DNA from: CALMEH01 sp964548225
GTDB taxonomy: Bacteria; Acidobacteriota; Blastocatellia; Pyrinomonadales; Pyrinomonadaceae
Assembly: GCA_964548225.1 (NCBI GenBank)
Contig: CAZJQP010000022.1
Span: 1-59,056 of the forward strand
Direction: 5' to 3'
DNA length: 59,056 nt
This document shows positions 24,901-33,929 of this stretch, one piece after another; position 1 is the stretch's first letter; every line of letters starts with the position of its first letter. The notes below the pieces were generated by a model. That model saw only the letters and a program-made list of their open reading frames with translations. It was not told the origin of the DNA and did no database searches. The position numbers and the translations under genes were made by a program.

Positions 24901-25155
24901 CTATATTAAACATAGCGAATTCAGACAAATAAACGGATTTTTTTCTTCAAAATAACGAAAATGCAAACGATTTTCGTCCATCAGCGAATAAATTTTTTCG
25001 GTTTTTTGAAACGCGAGAAGCGCGGCTTCGGTCGGCGAAATCAAACTGACTTCGCGCCCGCAATCTTCGCACCAAGCGCGGACAAAATGCCGTTCGTGCT
25101 TGAAAACATAAATTTCGCTGGTCTCAATGACGACTTCCGTGCGTATTTTTCGCAT
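24901..25155 (-). CDS. Small zinc-ribbon/helix protein, putative DNA-binding
   Basis: The preferred start at 25155 gives 84 residues: a basic N-terminus with a beta strand (MRKIRTEVVIETSEIYVFK), a CxxC pair (WCEDCGREV, residues about 28-31), a helix-turn-helix-like segment (SPTEAALLAFQKTEKIYSLMDENRLHF), and a C-terminal NPFICLNSLCLI with two more cysteines that could complete a zinc site. The layout recalls small acidobacterial proteins related to excisionase-type MerR DNA-binding domains; this is from memory and untested. It lies 17 bases upstream of the NTF2-like gene and diverges from the winged-helix gene at 25358. A longer frame to 25254 exists but starts atypically. Confidence 0.6.
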   Translation of the reverse strand: MRKIRTEVVIETSEIYVFKHERHFVRAWCEDCGREVSLISPTEAALLAFQKTEKIYSLMDENRLHFRYFEEKNPFICLNSLCLI

Positions 25156-25357
25156 ATCTTTTGTCTGAAATTTCGTTTTGCCGAACAAAAATGTTATCTT
25201 TTGATGAAGCAAGCCAAGTGCTTTTCCGTTGCTGTCTGTCTCTGGTTTCCGCACTCGTTAAAATTACTCGCCTCATCGAAAACGATTTTAGATAAATCTG
25301 TAAAAAGAAGTCTTGAAAGATTTTTGAAATTTTCTTGAAAGATTTCTCAAACCCTTT

Positions 25358-27559
25358 ATGAGTAAGAAAACATTGACTTTATACGAATTTGAAGAGTTCC
25401 GGTTGGACGCGGAAAAGAAATGTCTGTGGCATTCGGACGAGCTTGTTTCGCTCACGCCGAAGGCTTTGGAAACGCTTCTTGTGTTGATAAAACATCGCGG
25501 CGAGGTTGTCGAAAAAGACGTTTTGTTGGACGAAGTTTGGGCGGAAACTTTTGTTGAAGAATCAACTCTTTCGCAAAATATTCTCACCTTAAGAAAAACT
25601 CTCGGTGCGTTTCAAAAAGACAAACAATTTATCGTAACCGTTCCGCGACGCGGCTATCGTTTTGTCGCCGATGTGAAGGAAATTGTCGGCGACGAAGAAT
25701 TTTTTCTCGTCGAAAAACGCACACGAACGCACATTGTCGCCGAACAAATTCACGAATCGCTCGAACCTGCAAAAACGATTCGGCAGAAAACTTTTCTGCA
25801 AAAATATGCGGTTTTCGGTTTGATTACGGCGGGCGCAATTCTTTTAACGGCAAGCATTTACCTCTTAAATTATTTCTTCAAACCGCCGAATTTAATCGAA
25901 ACGAAATTTCAAAGATTCAGCACTGCAAATCTTTTTTCAAGCGCGGAAATCAATCGCGCAATAGTTTCGCCAAACGGAAAATATCTCGCGCTGATTGAGC
26001 GAAAAAACGAAGTCGAATCGCTTATTGTGCGGCAAATCGCCGAATCGAATTCGCTTGAAATCGTTCCGAAATTCAACGGAAATTTTATCGGCGCAACATT
26101 TTCGCCCGAAAGCGATTATGTTTTCTATGCGGTTTATCCGAAAAGTTCAAAGCAAGGCGAACTCTACAAAATCCCGATTTTCGGCGGCGCACAGCAACAA
26201 ATCGCCAAAGATATTGACAGCGCGGTTTCGGTTTCGTCCGACGGCAAAAAAATTGTATTTATTCGGCGTTACCCGAACGAAAAAGAAACGGCTTTGATTA
26301 TCTCGGACGCTGACGGCAAAAACGAGCGCAAATTGGCGGTTCGCAAATTTGGCGAAGGTTTTCAAAACGCGGCGTTTTCGCCTGACGGAAAATTCGTTTC
26401 GTGTGCGGCTTTTTCGCGTGAAAAACCGGCGGAAATTGTTATCGTCAACGCGGAAAACGGCGAACAAAAATCGCTCACGGAGCAAAATTGGACTTGGATT
26501 GGGCAAACCGCGTGGCTCAAAGACGGAAGCGGAATTGTGTTTCCCGCTTATCCGACAAATTCGCCGAATATTACCGATGAAATTTGGTTTGTATCGTTTC
26601 CCGAAGGCAAAGCGCGTCTTTTGGAAAACGGCGTGAGTGGAATTTTCGGTTTGAGTTTGACCGCTGATTCAAATTCGATTGTTACGGTTAAGTCCAATAA
26701 AATCACGAGTTTCGCGGTTAGCTCGCTCAATAATTTGGAACAGCAAGCAACACTTTTAACAAAAACCGGCGATGAAAGTTTGATGCCGCTCGGCGCGGAT
26801 TGGATGGCGGAGGACAAAATTATTTATTCGACGACGAACAACGGAAACGCGGATATTTGGACGATAAACGCGGACGGAAACGGTCAGAAACAATTGGTTT
26901 CGGATGCGAAAGCCGATGTTTCGCCAAAAGTTTCTTCGGACGGAAATTCGATTTATTTTTTATCGAATCGAACGGGTTTGATGAGCGTTTGGCGAATGAA
27001 TGCGGACGGCACAAATCCGCAAAAATTGAGCGAAAATCAAGAAATTTATTCGCTGAATCTTTCGCCCGACGGCAAGGAAATTTTCTACACGGCGCGGGCG
27101 GAAAATATTTTTACGCAGAAACTTTGGAAAATGTCTGCGGACGGCAAAGACGCGAAACAACTGACCGACAAAGCGACGTTTTTACCGAAAATTGCGCCTG
27201 ACGGCAAAACTATTGCGTGTTATTTTCCCGACGAAAAAAGCGGAACTTTGAAATTAACGCTTCTTTCAGCTGAAAACGGCGAAATTTTACGGCAAATTGA
27301 AACGCCGAGCGGCGAAGGTTTTTCGCTATTCGATTGGAAAAAAGACGGGCAAAATCTGATTTTAGCCGTCAAACAAAATGGCTCGACAACGCTTTGGCTT
27401 CAACCGATTGACGAAAAAGCGGCGACAAAATTAAAAGAATGGCAAAACGAAACGATTTTTCGTCTTGCCATTTCAAGAGACAGCACGAAAATCTTTTATG
27501 AAAAAGGCGTAACGGCAAATAATGTGGTTATTTTGCGTGATGCTTCAGCGGAAAATTAG
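25358..27559 (+). CDS. Membrane-anchored winged-helix regulator with TolB-like propeller (CadC-like layout)
   Basis: The 733-residue protein has an OmpR/PhoB-type winged helix at about 8-105 (FEEFRLDAEKKCLWHSDELVSLTPKALETLLVLIKHRGEVVEKDVLLDEVW, through TVPRRGYRFVADV). One membrane helix follows (about 150-172). A six- or seven-bladed WD40/TolB propeller (about 185-730) carries repeated SPDGKxxxF and NADGxxxxxL motifs. DNA-binding inside and a sensor outside is the CadC/ToxR plan, common in Acidobacteria. The ligand and target genes are unknown; the divergent three-gene unit (25155-23502) is the nearest candidate target. Its stop overlaps that of the convergent carA gene by three bases. Confidence 0.88.
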   Translation: MSKKTLTLYEFEEFRLDAEKKCLWHSDELVSLTPKALETLLVLIKHRGEVVEKDVLLDEVWAETFVEESTLSQNILTLRKTLGAFQKDKQFIVTVPRRGYRFVADVKEIVGDEEFFLVEKRTRTHIVAEQIHESLEPAKTIRQKTFLQKYAVFGLITAGAILLTASIYLLNYFFKPPNLIETKFQRFSTANLFSSAEINRAIVSPNGKYLALIERKNEVESLIVRQIAESNSLEIVPKFNGNFIGATFSPESDYVFYAVYPKSSKQGELYKIPIFGGAQQQIAKDIDSAVSVSSDGKKIVFIRRYPNEKETALIISDADGKNERKLAVRKFGEGFQNAAFSPDGKFVSCAAFSREKPAEIVIVNAENGEQKSLTEQNWTWIGQTAWLKDGSGIVFPAYPTNSPNITDEIWFVSFPEGKARLLENGVSGIFGLSLTADSNSIVTVKSNKITSFAVSSLNNLEQQATLLTKTGDESLMPLGADWMAEDKIIYSTTNNGNADIWTINADGNGQKQLVSDAKADVSPKVSSDGNSIYFLSNRTGLMSVWRMNADGTNPQKLSENQEIYSLNLSPDGKEIFYTARAENIFTQKLWKMSADGKDAKQLTDKATFLPKIAPDGKTIACYFPDEKSGTLKLTLLSAENGEILRQIETPSGEGFSLFDWKKDGQNLILAVKQNGSTTLWLQPIDEKAATKLKEWQNETIFRLAISRDSTKIFYEKGVTANNVVILRDASAEN

Positions 27560-28656
27560 TTACCAGCGTTTTCCATCAATCCAATAAATCGTTTGAAAAG
27601 ATATTCCGAATCGTGCGGTCCGGGCGCGGATTCGGGATGATATTGCACCGAAAAAATCGGAAGAGTTTTGTGTCGAAGTCCGGCGACGGTATTGTCATTG
27701 AGATTGACGTGCGTTATTTCGACTGTTTCGGGCAAACTTTCCGCATCAACCGCAAAGCCGTGATTGTGCGCGGTGATTTCAACCTTTCGTGTCGTCAAAT
27801 CCATAATCGGCTGATTTCCGCCGCGATGTCCGAATTTTAGTTTGTAAGTTTCGCCGCCGAAAACTTGTCCTAAAATTTGATGTCCCAAGCAAATTCCGAA
27901 CATCGGCACGTTTGATTCGGTCAATTTTTGAATTTCTGCGACAACCAATTTCATCGAACTTGGGTCGCCCGGACCGTTTGACAAAAAAATTCCGTCAGGT
28001 TTAATTTTCAAAACATCTTCGGCAGAAGTTTCCGCCGGAACGACGGTGATTTTGCATCCGAATTTTGAAAATTCGCGCAGAGAATTGGTTTTTACGCCAA
28101 AATCGTAGGCGACGACGTGAAATTTTTCTTCATTTTCAGCCGGATAATCGAAACTTTCGTCAATCGTAACCACGCTGGCGAGTTCACGGTTTGCCATTTC
28201 GGGCGAATTTAAGACTTTTTCAAGAAGGCTTTTTTCGTCCAAATCAACCGATGAAATCACCGCACGCATTGCGCCTTTATCGCGGATGTGGCGCACGAGA
28301 GCGCGTGTGTCTATGTGTTCGATGCCGACGATTTTATGTCTTTTCAAATATGAATCGAGCGTTTCGGTCGAACGCCAATTTGAAGCGACGCGGCTGGCTT
28401 CGCGGACGACAAAACCTTCAACCCAAGGTTGGCGCGATTCGGTATCTTCTTCATTTACGCCGTAATTTCCTATCAAAGGATAAGTCATTGCCACAATTTG
28501 TCCGGCATAGCTTGGGTCGGTCAAAATCTCTTGATAACCCGACATCGAAGTATTAAAAACCATTTCGCCGAAAGTTTCGCCTTCCGCGCCGAACGATTCG
28601 CCGCGAAATGCGCGTCCGTCTTCGAGAACTAAGATTGCTTTTTTTGAAAGATTCAT
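27556..28656 (-). CDS. carA: Carbamoyl-phosphate synthase small subunit
   Basis: The 366-residue protein is full length for CarA, the glutaminase subunit that feeds ammonia to CarB for carbamoyl phosphate, the precursor of pyrimidines and arginine. The N-terminal CPSase_sm domain (about 6-140) contains VFNTSMSGYQEILTDPSYAGQIV. The C-terminal class I glutamine amidotransferase has its nucleophile in MFGICLGHQILG and the His-Glu pair in VQYHPESAPGP. No carB lies in the window, so car genes are split here. It follows lepB on the same strand across a heptamer-repeat hairpin. Confidence 0.97.
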   Translation of the reverse strand: MNLSKKAILVLEDGRAFRGESFGAEGETFGEMVFNTSMSGYQEILTDPSYAGQIVAMTYPLIGNYGVNEEDTESRQPWVEGFVVREASRVASNWRSTETLDSYLKRHKIVGIEHIDTRALVRHIRDKGAMRAVISSVDLDEKSLLEKVLNSPEMANRELASVVTIDESFDYPAENEEKFHVVAYDFGVKTNSLREFSKFGCKITVVPAETSAEDVLKIKPDGIFLSNGPGDPSSMKLVVAEIQKLTESNVPMFGICLGHQILGQVFGGETYKLKFGHRGGNQPIMDLTTRKVEITAHNHGFAVDAESLPETVEITHVNLNDNTVAGLRHKTLPIFSVQYHPESAPGPHDSEYLFKRFIGLMENAGN

Positions 28657-28670
28657 TTTTATTTAACGGA

Positions 28671-28725
28671 AAATGGAAAGTGGAAAATTTTTAAGAATTT
28701 ATTTTCCACTTTCCACTTTCCATTT
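28671..28725. repeat. Inverted heptamer-type repeat between lepB and carA (GGAAAGT type)
   Basis: An 18-base left arm (28671-28688) is mirrored by a right arm (28701-28725) that carries one extra seven-base TTCCACT unit. The copy-number difference shows that the arms evolve by heptamer gain or loss. It overlaps the lepB stop codon and probably ends that transcript. Confidence 0.75.
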
Positions 28726-29422
28726 ATTTGCTGTTTGCCCGAATATCTTCAACGTCTTTCGGTGGTTCGATATTATATTCTCCGTGGTCTAAAAATCCGG
28801 CATCTTGCGGCTTCCAATAGCGGAAAAATGCTTTGCCATAGACGTATTTTTCCGGCACTAAACCCCAATAGCGCGAATCGGACGAATTATCACGGTTGTC
28901 GCCCATTACGAAAAAGTAATGCTCATCAACCTTGCGCGGCGGAAAACTCGGCAGATTTTGGTTGTGTTCTTTGTCGAGATAAGGCTCGTTTAACTCCGTG
29001 CCATTGATTAAAATTTTGCCGTTGCGAACCTCAACTGTTTCGCCCGGCATTCCGATAACTCGTTTAACGTAAGATTTATCAGGTTCTTTCGGATACCAGA
29101 AGACAATAATATCGCCGCGTTCAATATGTCCCCAACTAACGCTTTTGAATTTGTAGTAAACCAATTTATTGACAAGCAAACGCTCGCCATCATGCAAAAC
29201 GGGAAGCATCGAAGTTCCTTCAACAACAACAGGTTGTGCGACAAAAACGCCTAATAAAATAAAGACCGCAATAATCAAAATAATATCACGGACAAGTTTC
29301 AGACTTTCCGCCCAAATTCCTTGACGCGATTCGTTTCTGAGGCGCACGACTTCAATGTCGCGGTCGTCGTCCGCCGCGATAAAGCCGAAATCGTATTGCT
29401 TTTTTTTCCGAAAATCGAACAT
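28724..29422 (-). CDS. lepB: Signal peptidase I
   Basis: From ATG 29422 the product is 232 residues. A membrane helix spans about 44-64. The catalytic serine is Ser71 in VEGTSMLPVL, and the general base is Lys120 in YVKRVIGMPGE. Box E, GDNRDNSSDSRYWG, is also present. It cleaves Sec and Tat signal peptides at the outer face of the inner membrane, which fits the many exported proteins nearby. An in-frame ATG at 29473 would add 17 residues of no family character. The 45 bases around the start are duplicated in decayed form at 35317-35360. Confidence 0.96.
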   Translation of the reverse strand: MFDFRKKKQYDFGFIAADDDRDIEVVRLRNESRQGIWAESLKLVRDIILIIAVFILLGVFVAQPVVVEGTSMLPVLHDGERLLVNKLVYYKFKSVSWGHIERGDIIVFWYPKEPDKSYVKRVIGMPGETVEVRNGKILINGTELNEPYLDKEHNQNLPSFPPRKVDEHYFFVMGDNRDNSSDSRYWGLVPEKYVYGKAFFRYWKPQDAGFLDHGEYNIEPPKDVEDIRANSK

Positions 29423-29496
29423 AGTAAAACTTCTTTCCGAATTAAATACTAAAACAGTCTGTTCAAGTTTCAAAACGGATTTGATTTTTCCCGAGG

Positions 29497-32400
29497 CTAA
29501 GATGCCGAAAGTGTAAAAATTTCATCTGTTTTTAATTTGCTTCCTTGCTTCGAGGCATTATTAAATTCTTCTTCGCTCATTTCGTCGCGTAATTCTGAAA
29601 GATATTTGTTGCGAAACTCTTTTTCCGCCGGCTCTCTTTCAAAACCGATTGTTTCGCGCAGATGTTCCGCCGCGCCCGCCAAACGTGCGGCGTTAAACCA
29701 ATCCTTGCGTTGGACAAAAATCGCGGCAATTCCGTCTAAAGAATAGGAAAGATTGATTTTATTGCCTAACTCTTGCGCCGCGTGCAAGGCTTTTGAAAAA
29801 TATAAATATGCATTTTCGTAATCTTCTTCGGCGTAGGCAACTCCGCCGAGATTGATATAACTGCCGCTGACGGCTTGCGTGTTCCCGATTTCTCTGAAAA
29901 TTGCTAAAGATTCTTCATAAAACTTGCGCGATTCGGCGATTTTATTTTCTATCCGCGCCAAATCTCCAAGCGAATTGAGCAGAGTGGAAATGATGAATTT
30001 ATCGTTTATTTCGCGGCTGATTGTCAAACCTTCTTCAAAAAATTTTCGCGCTTCCGCCAAATCTCCTTGCTCGTAGGCAACTTGCCCCAAACCGCGATTC
30101 AAAAGCGCAATTTTCGGTTTATCGCCTTGCACTCGGCTTTCGGCGAGATTTTCCCGATAAGCGTTTTGCGCTGTTTCGTAATCGCCTTGCGAACGCGCCA
30201 GCCACGCCAGCGTTATGACGAGTTTATGAAGAGTTTCGGGAGAAGCATTTTTCCCGATTCGTTCTCGCGTCGTTTCGAGCCAATTTCGCCCTTCGGTCAG
30301 ATAGCCGCGAACAACCCAAAATGCGCGAATTGCGCCTGCCAGATTTGCCGCTTTTTCCGGCTCATTTTCCAAAAAATATTGCAGAGAAGCGCGAATATTA
30401 TCGAGTTCAATCTCCAGAAGATCGAGCCAGACTGCTAATTTTTCGCTCCGCATCTGTGGTTCGGCTTCTTCGGCAAGTTTCAGAAAATATTCGGCGTGAG
30501 AATTCTTTTGCGATTCCGTTTCGCCGCTCTCAGATAAAATCTCGCGGGCATATTCGCGCACGACTTCGAGCATCCGAAAACGAATCGTGCCATTTACTTC
30601 TTCTTTAGACGCAAGCAGACTTTGTTCGACCAGCGAGGTTATGCCGTCGAGAACATCTATACTTTCGCGGTCATCGAGCGTTTGATTATTGACGGCAAAT
30701 TCCGCCGCTTCAAAGGTAAATCCGCCGACAAAAACCGCCAACCGCCGAAAAAGACGTTTTTCGTTTTCGTTGAGCAGTTTGTAACTCCATTCGATTGTGC
30801 CGCGCATCGTTTGCTGATGCGTTGGCAAATCCCGCGCACCGCCGGTCAAAAGCTGGAGACGGTTTTCCAATTTTGCGAGAATGGCGGACGGCGTAAGAAT
30901 TTTAATCCGCGCCGCCGCCAATTCAATCGCCAACGGCAAACCTTCGAGCCGCGCACAAATTTCCGCAATGAAAAGAGAATTTTCCGGCGTAAGAAAGAAG
31001 TCCGTCTTTGCTTTCTGCGCCCGCTCGACAAATAATTTTACCGCTTCATATTTTAAGAATGTTTCCGGCGGATTTTGCGAAAATTCTTTCGGGACGCTCA
31101 AAGGCGCAACGATAAATTCGCGTTCCGCGCTCAGATGCAAAAGCACGCGGCTAGTAATGACGATTTTCAAATTTTTGGCGGCGGAAATTAATTCGGCAAT
31201 GGTCGGAGCGGCTTCGATTATCTGCTCGAAATTATCTATGACCAATAAAATCAGTTTTTCGCGCAGGAAATCTTTCAAAACTTCAAAAATCGGCTTGTCG
31301 CCCATTTCGCTCAAACCGAGCGGCTGAGCAATGGTCGAAGCAACGAGTTCGGGATTGGTAACGGCGGCAAGTTTGATAAAAAAAACGCCGTCCTTAAAAT
31401 CTGCCAACATTTTTTCGGCAACCGCTTTGGAAAGTGTGGTTTTGCCCGTGCCGCCGATGCCCGTCAAGGTCAAAAGCCGCACATCTTCGCGGCGCAGAAG
31501 CTCTTGAATTTCCGTGATTTCTTTTTCGCGCCCGATGATTGATGAAAAACTTTCCGTTAGATTATTCGGCGGCAAAATCGGAACTTCCACCGTCGGTTTT
31601 AGTTCGAGAGCAATGGTTTCGACAGCCGATTTATTTGGCGCGGAACTGCGTTCAAGCTCAGTTTCAAATTCGAGACGTTTTCTCAAACTTTGCAAATCCG
31701 CCAGCAAATCATTCATTTTTTTGTAACGCTCGTCCTTGTTTTTTTGCAAGGCTTTGGCAATTATTTTTTGCAATTCGGCGGGAATTTCCGGCGCGAGCGG
31801 TTCGGATTCGAGATGCAAAAGTTTTGTCCAAGTTTCCGAAACCGTTTCGCATCCGAAAGGCGTTTTTCCTGAAAGCATTTCGTAAATTAATATTCCGAAA
31901 CTAAAAATATCCGTGCGCTCGTCAACCTTTTCGCCTTTTGCCTGTTCGGGCGACATATAATTTACGGTTCCTAAAATAATTCCTTTGGCAGTTTCATTTT
32001 TGGCGGCATTTTCGTCCGAAAAATCGCTCGTAAAATTTTCCTGTTCGATGAGTTTTGCCAGCCCGAAATCAAGAATTTTTACAAAACCATCGGTTCTGAC
32101 CATTATATTTTCGGGTTTGATGTCGCGGTGAATGATTTTTGCCGAATGTGCGGCGGTCAGCGCATTGGCAATCTGAATTGAAATATCCAAAACTTCGCTC
32201 AAATCTAATGGCGAATCGGCAAAAATCTCACGCAAGGTTTTGCCTTTGATGTATTCGCTGACGATAAAAAGCGTCTCGTCAGTTTCCACAATTTCGTGGA
32301 TAACCATAATGTTCGGATGATTTAGCGCAGAAACCGCTTTGGCTTCTTGGATAAAACGGCGGCGGTTTATCTCGTGTTCGTTAAACTTTTGATTGAGAAT

Positions 32401-32727
32401 TTTCAATGCAACGGGACGGTCGAGTTTTTCGTCTTGCGCCAGATAAACTTCGCCCATTCCGCCCACGCCGATTTGCTCGATAATTTCGTAATGTCCGAAA
32501 TTTTTAATTGATTTTTTTTCGACAATTACGTCCGCAACTTCGGCAATCGCCGAGTCTTGCATAAAATCTCCGGCGTTATCGAAAGACGACAAAAGCGATT
32601 CGACTTCCGCCCGCAAAATTTCATCATTTGCACAATTTTTATCGAGAAAAACAGTGCGCTCATCCGGCTTTTTTTGAAGCGCGGCAGAGAAAATATCTTT
32701 TAATTTTTGTCTTTTTTCGTCCGGCAT
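29497..32727 (-). CDS. Serine/threonine kinase fused to NB-ARC-like ATPase and TPR array
   Basis: The 1076-residue soluble protein has three parts. Residues about 80-350 are a PknB-type kinase: glycine loop IGVGGMGEVY, Lys109 in VALKIL, HRDIKPEN with Asp202, DFGLAK, and GTVNYMSPEQAKG. Residues about 398-740 are a STAND/NB-ARC-type ATPase with P-loop GIGGTGKT (423-430), LLVIDNFEQI as Walker B, and ITSR. Residues about 760-1060 are a helical TPR region with repeats such as GLGQVAYEQGDLAEARKFFEEGL. The N-terminus (1-60) is the short helical region seen ahead of many acidobacterial kinases. It starts one base after the stop of the ECF sigma gene. This is probably a signalling hub in which the ATPase/TPR part senses partners; ligand unknown. 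Confidence 0.93.
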   Translation of the reverse strand: MPDEKRQKLKDIFSAALQKKPDERTVFLDKNCANDEILRAEVESLLSSFDNAGDFMQDSAIAEVADVIVEKKSIKNFGHYEIIEQIGVGGMGEVYLAQDEKLDRPVALKILNQKFNEHEINRRRFIQEAKAVSALNHPNIMVIHEIVETDETLFIVSEYIKGKTLREIFADSPLDLSEVLDISIQIANALTAAHSAKIIHRDIKPENIMVRTDGFVKILDFGLAKLIEQENFTSDFSDENAAKNETAKGIILGTVNYMSPEQAKGEKVDERTDIFSFGILIYEMLSGKTPFGCETVSETWTKLLHLESEPLAPEIPAELQKIIAKALQKNKDERYKKMNDLLADLQSLRKRLEFETELERSSAPNKSAVETIALELKPTVEVPILPPNNLTESFSSIIGREKEITEIQELLRREDVRLLTLTGIGGTGKTTLSKAVAEKMLADFKDGVFFIKLAAVTNPELVASTIAQPLGLSEMGDKPIFEVLKDFLREKLILLVIDNFEQIIEAAPTIAELISAAKNLKIVITSRVLLHLSAEREFIVAPLSVPKEFSQNPPETFLKYEAVKLFVERAQKAKTDFFLTPENSLFIAEICARLEGLPLAIELAAARIKILTPSAILAKLENRLQLLTGGARDLPTHQQTMRGTIEWSYKLLNENEKRLFRRLAVFVGGFTFEAAEFAVNNQTLDDRESIDVLDGITSLVEQSLLASKEEVNGTIRFRMLEVVREYAREILSESGETESQKNSHAEYFLKLAEEAEPQMRSEKLAVWLDLLEIELDNIRASLQYFLENEPEKAANLAGAIRAFWVVRGYLTEGRNWLETTRERIGKNASPETLHKLVITLAWLARSQGDYETAQNAYRENLAESRVQGDKPKIALLNRGLGQVAYEQGDLAEARKFFEEGLTISREINDKFIISTLLNSLGDLARIENKIAESRKFYEESLAIFREIGNTQAVSGSYINLGGVAYAEEDYENAYLYFSKALHAAQELGNKINLSYSLDGIAAIFVQRKDWFNAARLAGAAEHLRETIGFEREPAEKEFRNKYLSELRDEMSEEEFNNASKQGSKLKTDEIFTLSAS

Positions 32728-32728
32728 T

Positions 32729-33304
32729 TTATCTCGTCAGTTCGCGGTGAAGCCAAGCCCGCGCCATTGCCCATTCGCGGGCGGCGGTTGAGCGTGAAAT
32801 ATGCAATGCTTCCGCCGTTTCTTCCAAACTCAAACCGCTGAAATAGCGAAGTTCGACAATTTTTGTCTGCTGTTCGTCAATTTCTGTAAGTTTTCTCAAG
32901 GCTTCGTCAAGCGCAATCAAATCAACGGTTTTCTCTTCAGCCGCGACGGTCAAAGATTCGTCCAACTGAAGTTTTTCCAACTCGCCGCCGCGTTTTTGGC
33001 TGTATTTTTTGCGGGCATAATCAACCAAAATCTGGCGCATCGCATTGGCGGCAAGCGCAAAAAAATGCGTCCGGCTTTCCCACGCAACTTGTTTTTGGTC
33101 AATCAGTTTTAGATAGGCTTCGTTGATTAAAGCCGTTGTTTGAAGCGTATGATTCGAGCGTTCGCGCCGCAGATAACGCGCCGCTTGCCGATGCAGTTCG
33201 TCATAAACAAGCGGCATTAATTTATCGAATGCTTCCCGTTTGCCGCTACTCCATTCCTGCAAAATTTGCGTAATCTCGCGTGTTTTCGGTTCTGTCTGAC
33301 TCAT
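32729..33304 (-). CDS. ECF RNA polymerase sigma factor (acidobacterial/planctomycete ECF type)
   Basis: The 191-residue protein has sigma region 2 (about 25-95; LVYDELHRQAARYLRRERSNHTLQTTALINEAYLKL) and region 4 (about 130-190; LTEIDEQQTKIVELRYFSGLSLEETAEALHISRSTAAREWAMARAWL). The HTLQTTALINEAYLKL stretch matches the ECF group found in Acidobacteria and Planctomycetes next to protein kinases (TIGR02999-like, from memory). No anti-sigma gene is adjacent; the kinase one base downstream is the likely partner. A TATAAT (minus strand 33321-33316) lies so close to the ATG that the leader would be only about five bases. Confidence 0.93.
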   Translation of the reverse strand: MSQTEPKTREITQILQEWSSGKREAFDKLMPLVYDELHRQAARYLRRERSNHTLQTTALINEAYLKLIDQKQVAWESRTHFFALAANAMRQILVDYARKKYSQKRGGELEKLQLDESLTVAAEEKTVDLIALDEALRKLTEIDEQQTKIVELRYFSGLSLEETAEALHISRSTAAREWAMARAWLHRELTR

Positions 33305-33447
33305 TTTTCAAAATCATTATAGCTCAAATTTTATAACGGCGAAAAAAAATACATTTTTTTTGAGACGGTTTTTCTTCAAATTTCGCTCTAGTTTATCGAG
33401 AGCGTTGAAAAGCTCTGAATTTTAAGGCAAAGGAGATAAAAAAAATT

Positions 33448-33915
33448 ATGGGTTACAAAGATGAAGCGGCAGATTGGCAAGCGTGCGGCGTTGCTCAAGT
33501 CGGGTTCGTGGCAGGTGTCGGTGCAGGTTTGTATTGTTTCGAGTTTCGCAGTAAAGCGGCAAATACGCGGGCGATTTTTACGTTTCTTTCGGTCGGTTTT
33601 GGTTTGGGCGGAAGCTTAGGCGGCGGAACTGCGCCGAGTCCGACGGATGTTGCTAAAAATCGTCTGCCGGAAATATGGAGCGACATAAATTGTTCGCGTC
33701 CGTTTTCTTTAGAAGATTTAAACCATTCCTACGGAGTTTTGGAAACCATCGGCGCGGCAGGTGCTATCGGTTATTATGCCACGCGGATTTCTTCGGGTTG
33801 GGGAACGAAACTTTTCAATCAACAAGTAACGAGCGGTTGGGGAACGGGCGTTGGCGCAATCGGCGCGATTTTGTCGGGCGTTTGGACGGGTTGGAGAATC
33901 AGCGATTACTACTAA
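33448..33915 (+). CDS. Glycine-rich hydrophobic protein of unknown function (cassette gene 1)
   Basis: The 155-residue protein lacks a classical signal peptide. It contains two glycine-rich hydrophobic segments (about 14-30 and 43-60) and a C-terminal half with repeated aromatic/glycine motifs: SGWGTKLF, SGWGTGVGAIGAI and GVWTGW. The pattern suggests a beta-rich or membrane-inserting protein; GxxxG spacing could mediate packing. I do not recognise a family. AAAGGAGAT ahead of the ATG is a good ribosome site. It is the first of three same-strand genes and diverges from the sigma/kinase operon. Confidence 0.75.
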   Translation: MGYKDEAADWQACGVAQVGFVAGVGAGLYCFEFRSKAANTRAIFTFLSVGFGLGGSLGGGTAPSPTDVAKNRLPEIWSDINCSRPFSLEDLNHSYGVLETIGAAGAIGYYATRISSGWGTKLFNQQVTSGWGTGVGAIGAILSGVWTGWRISDYY

Positions 33916-33929
33916 ACAAAAGGAGAGAT

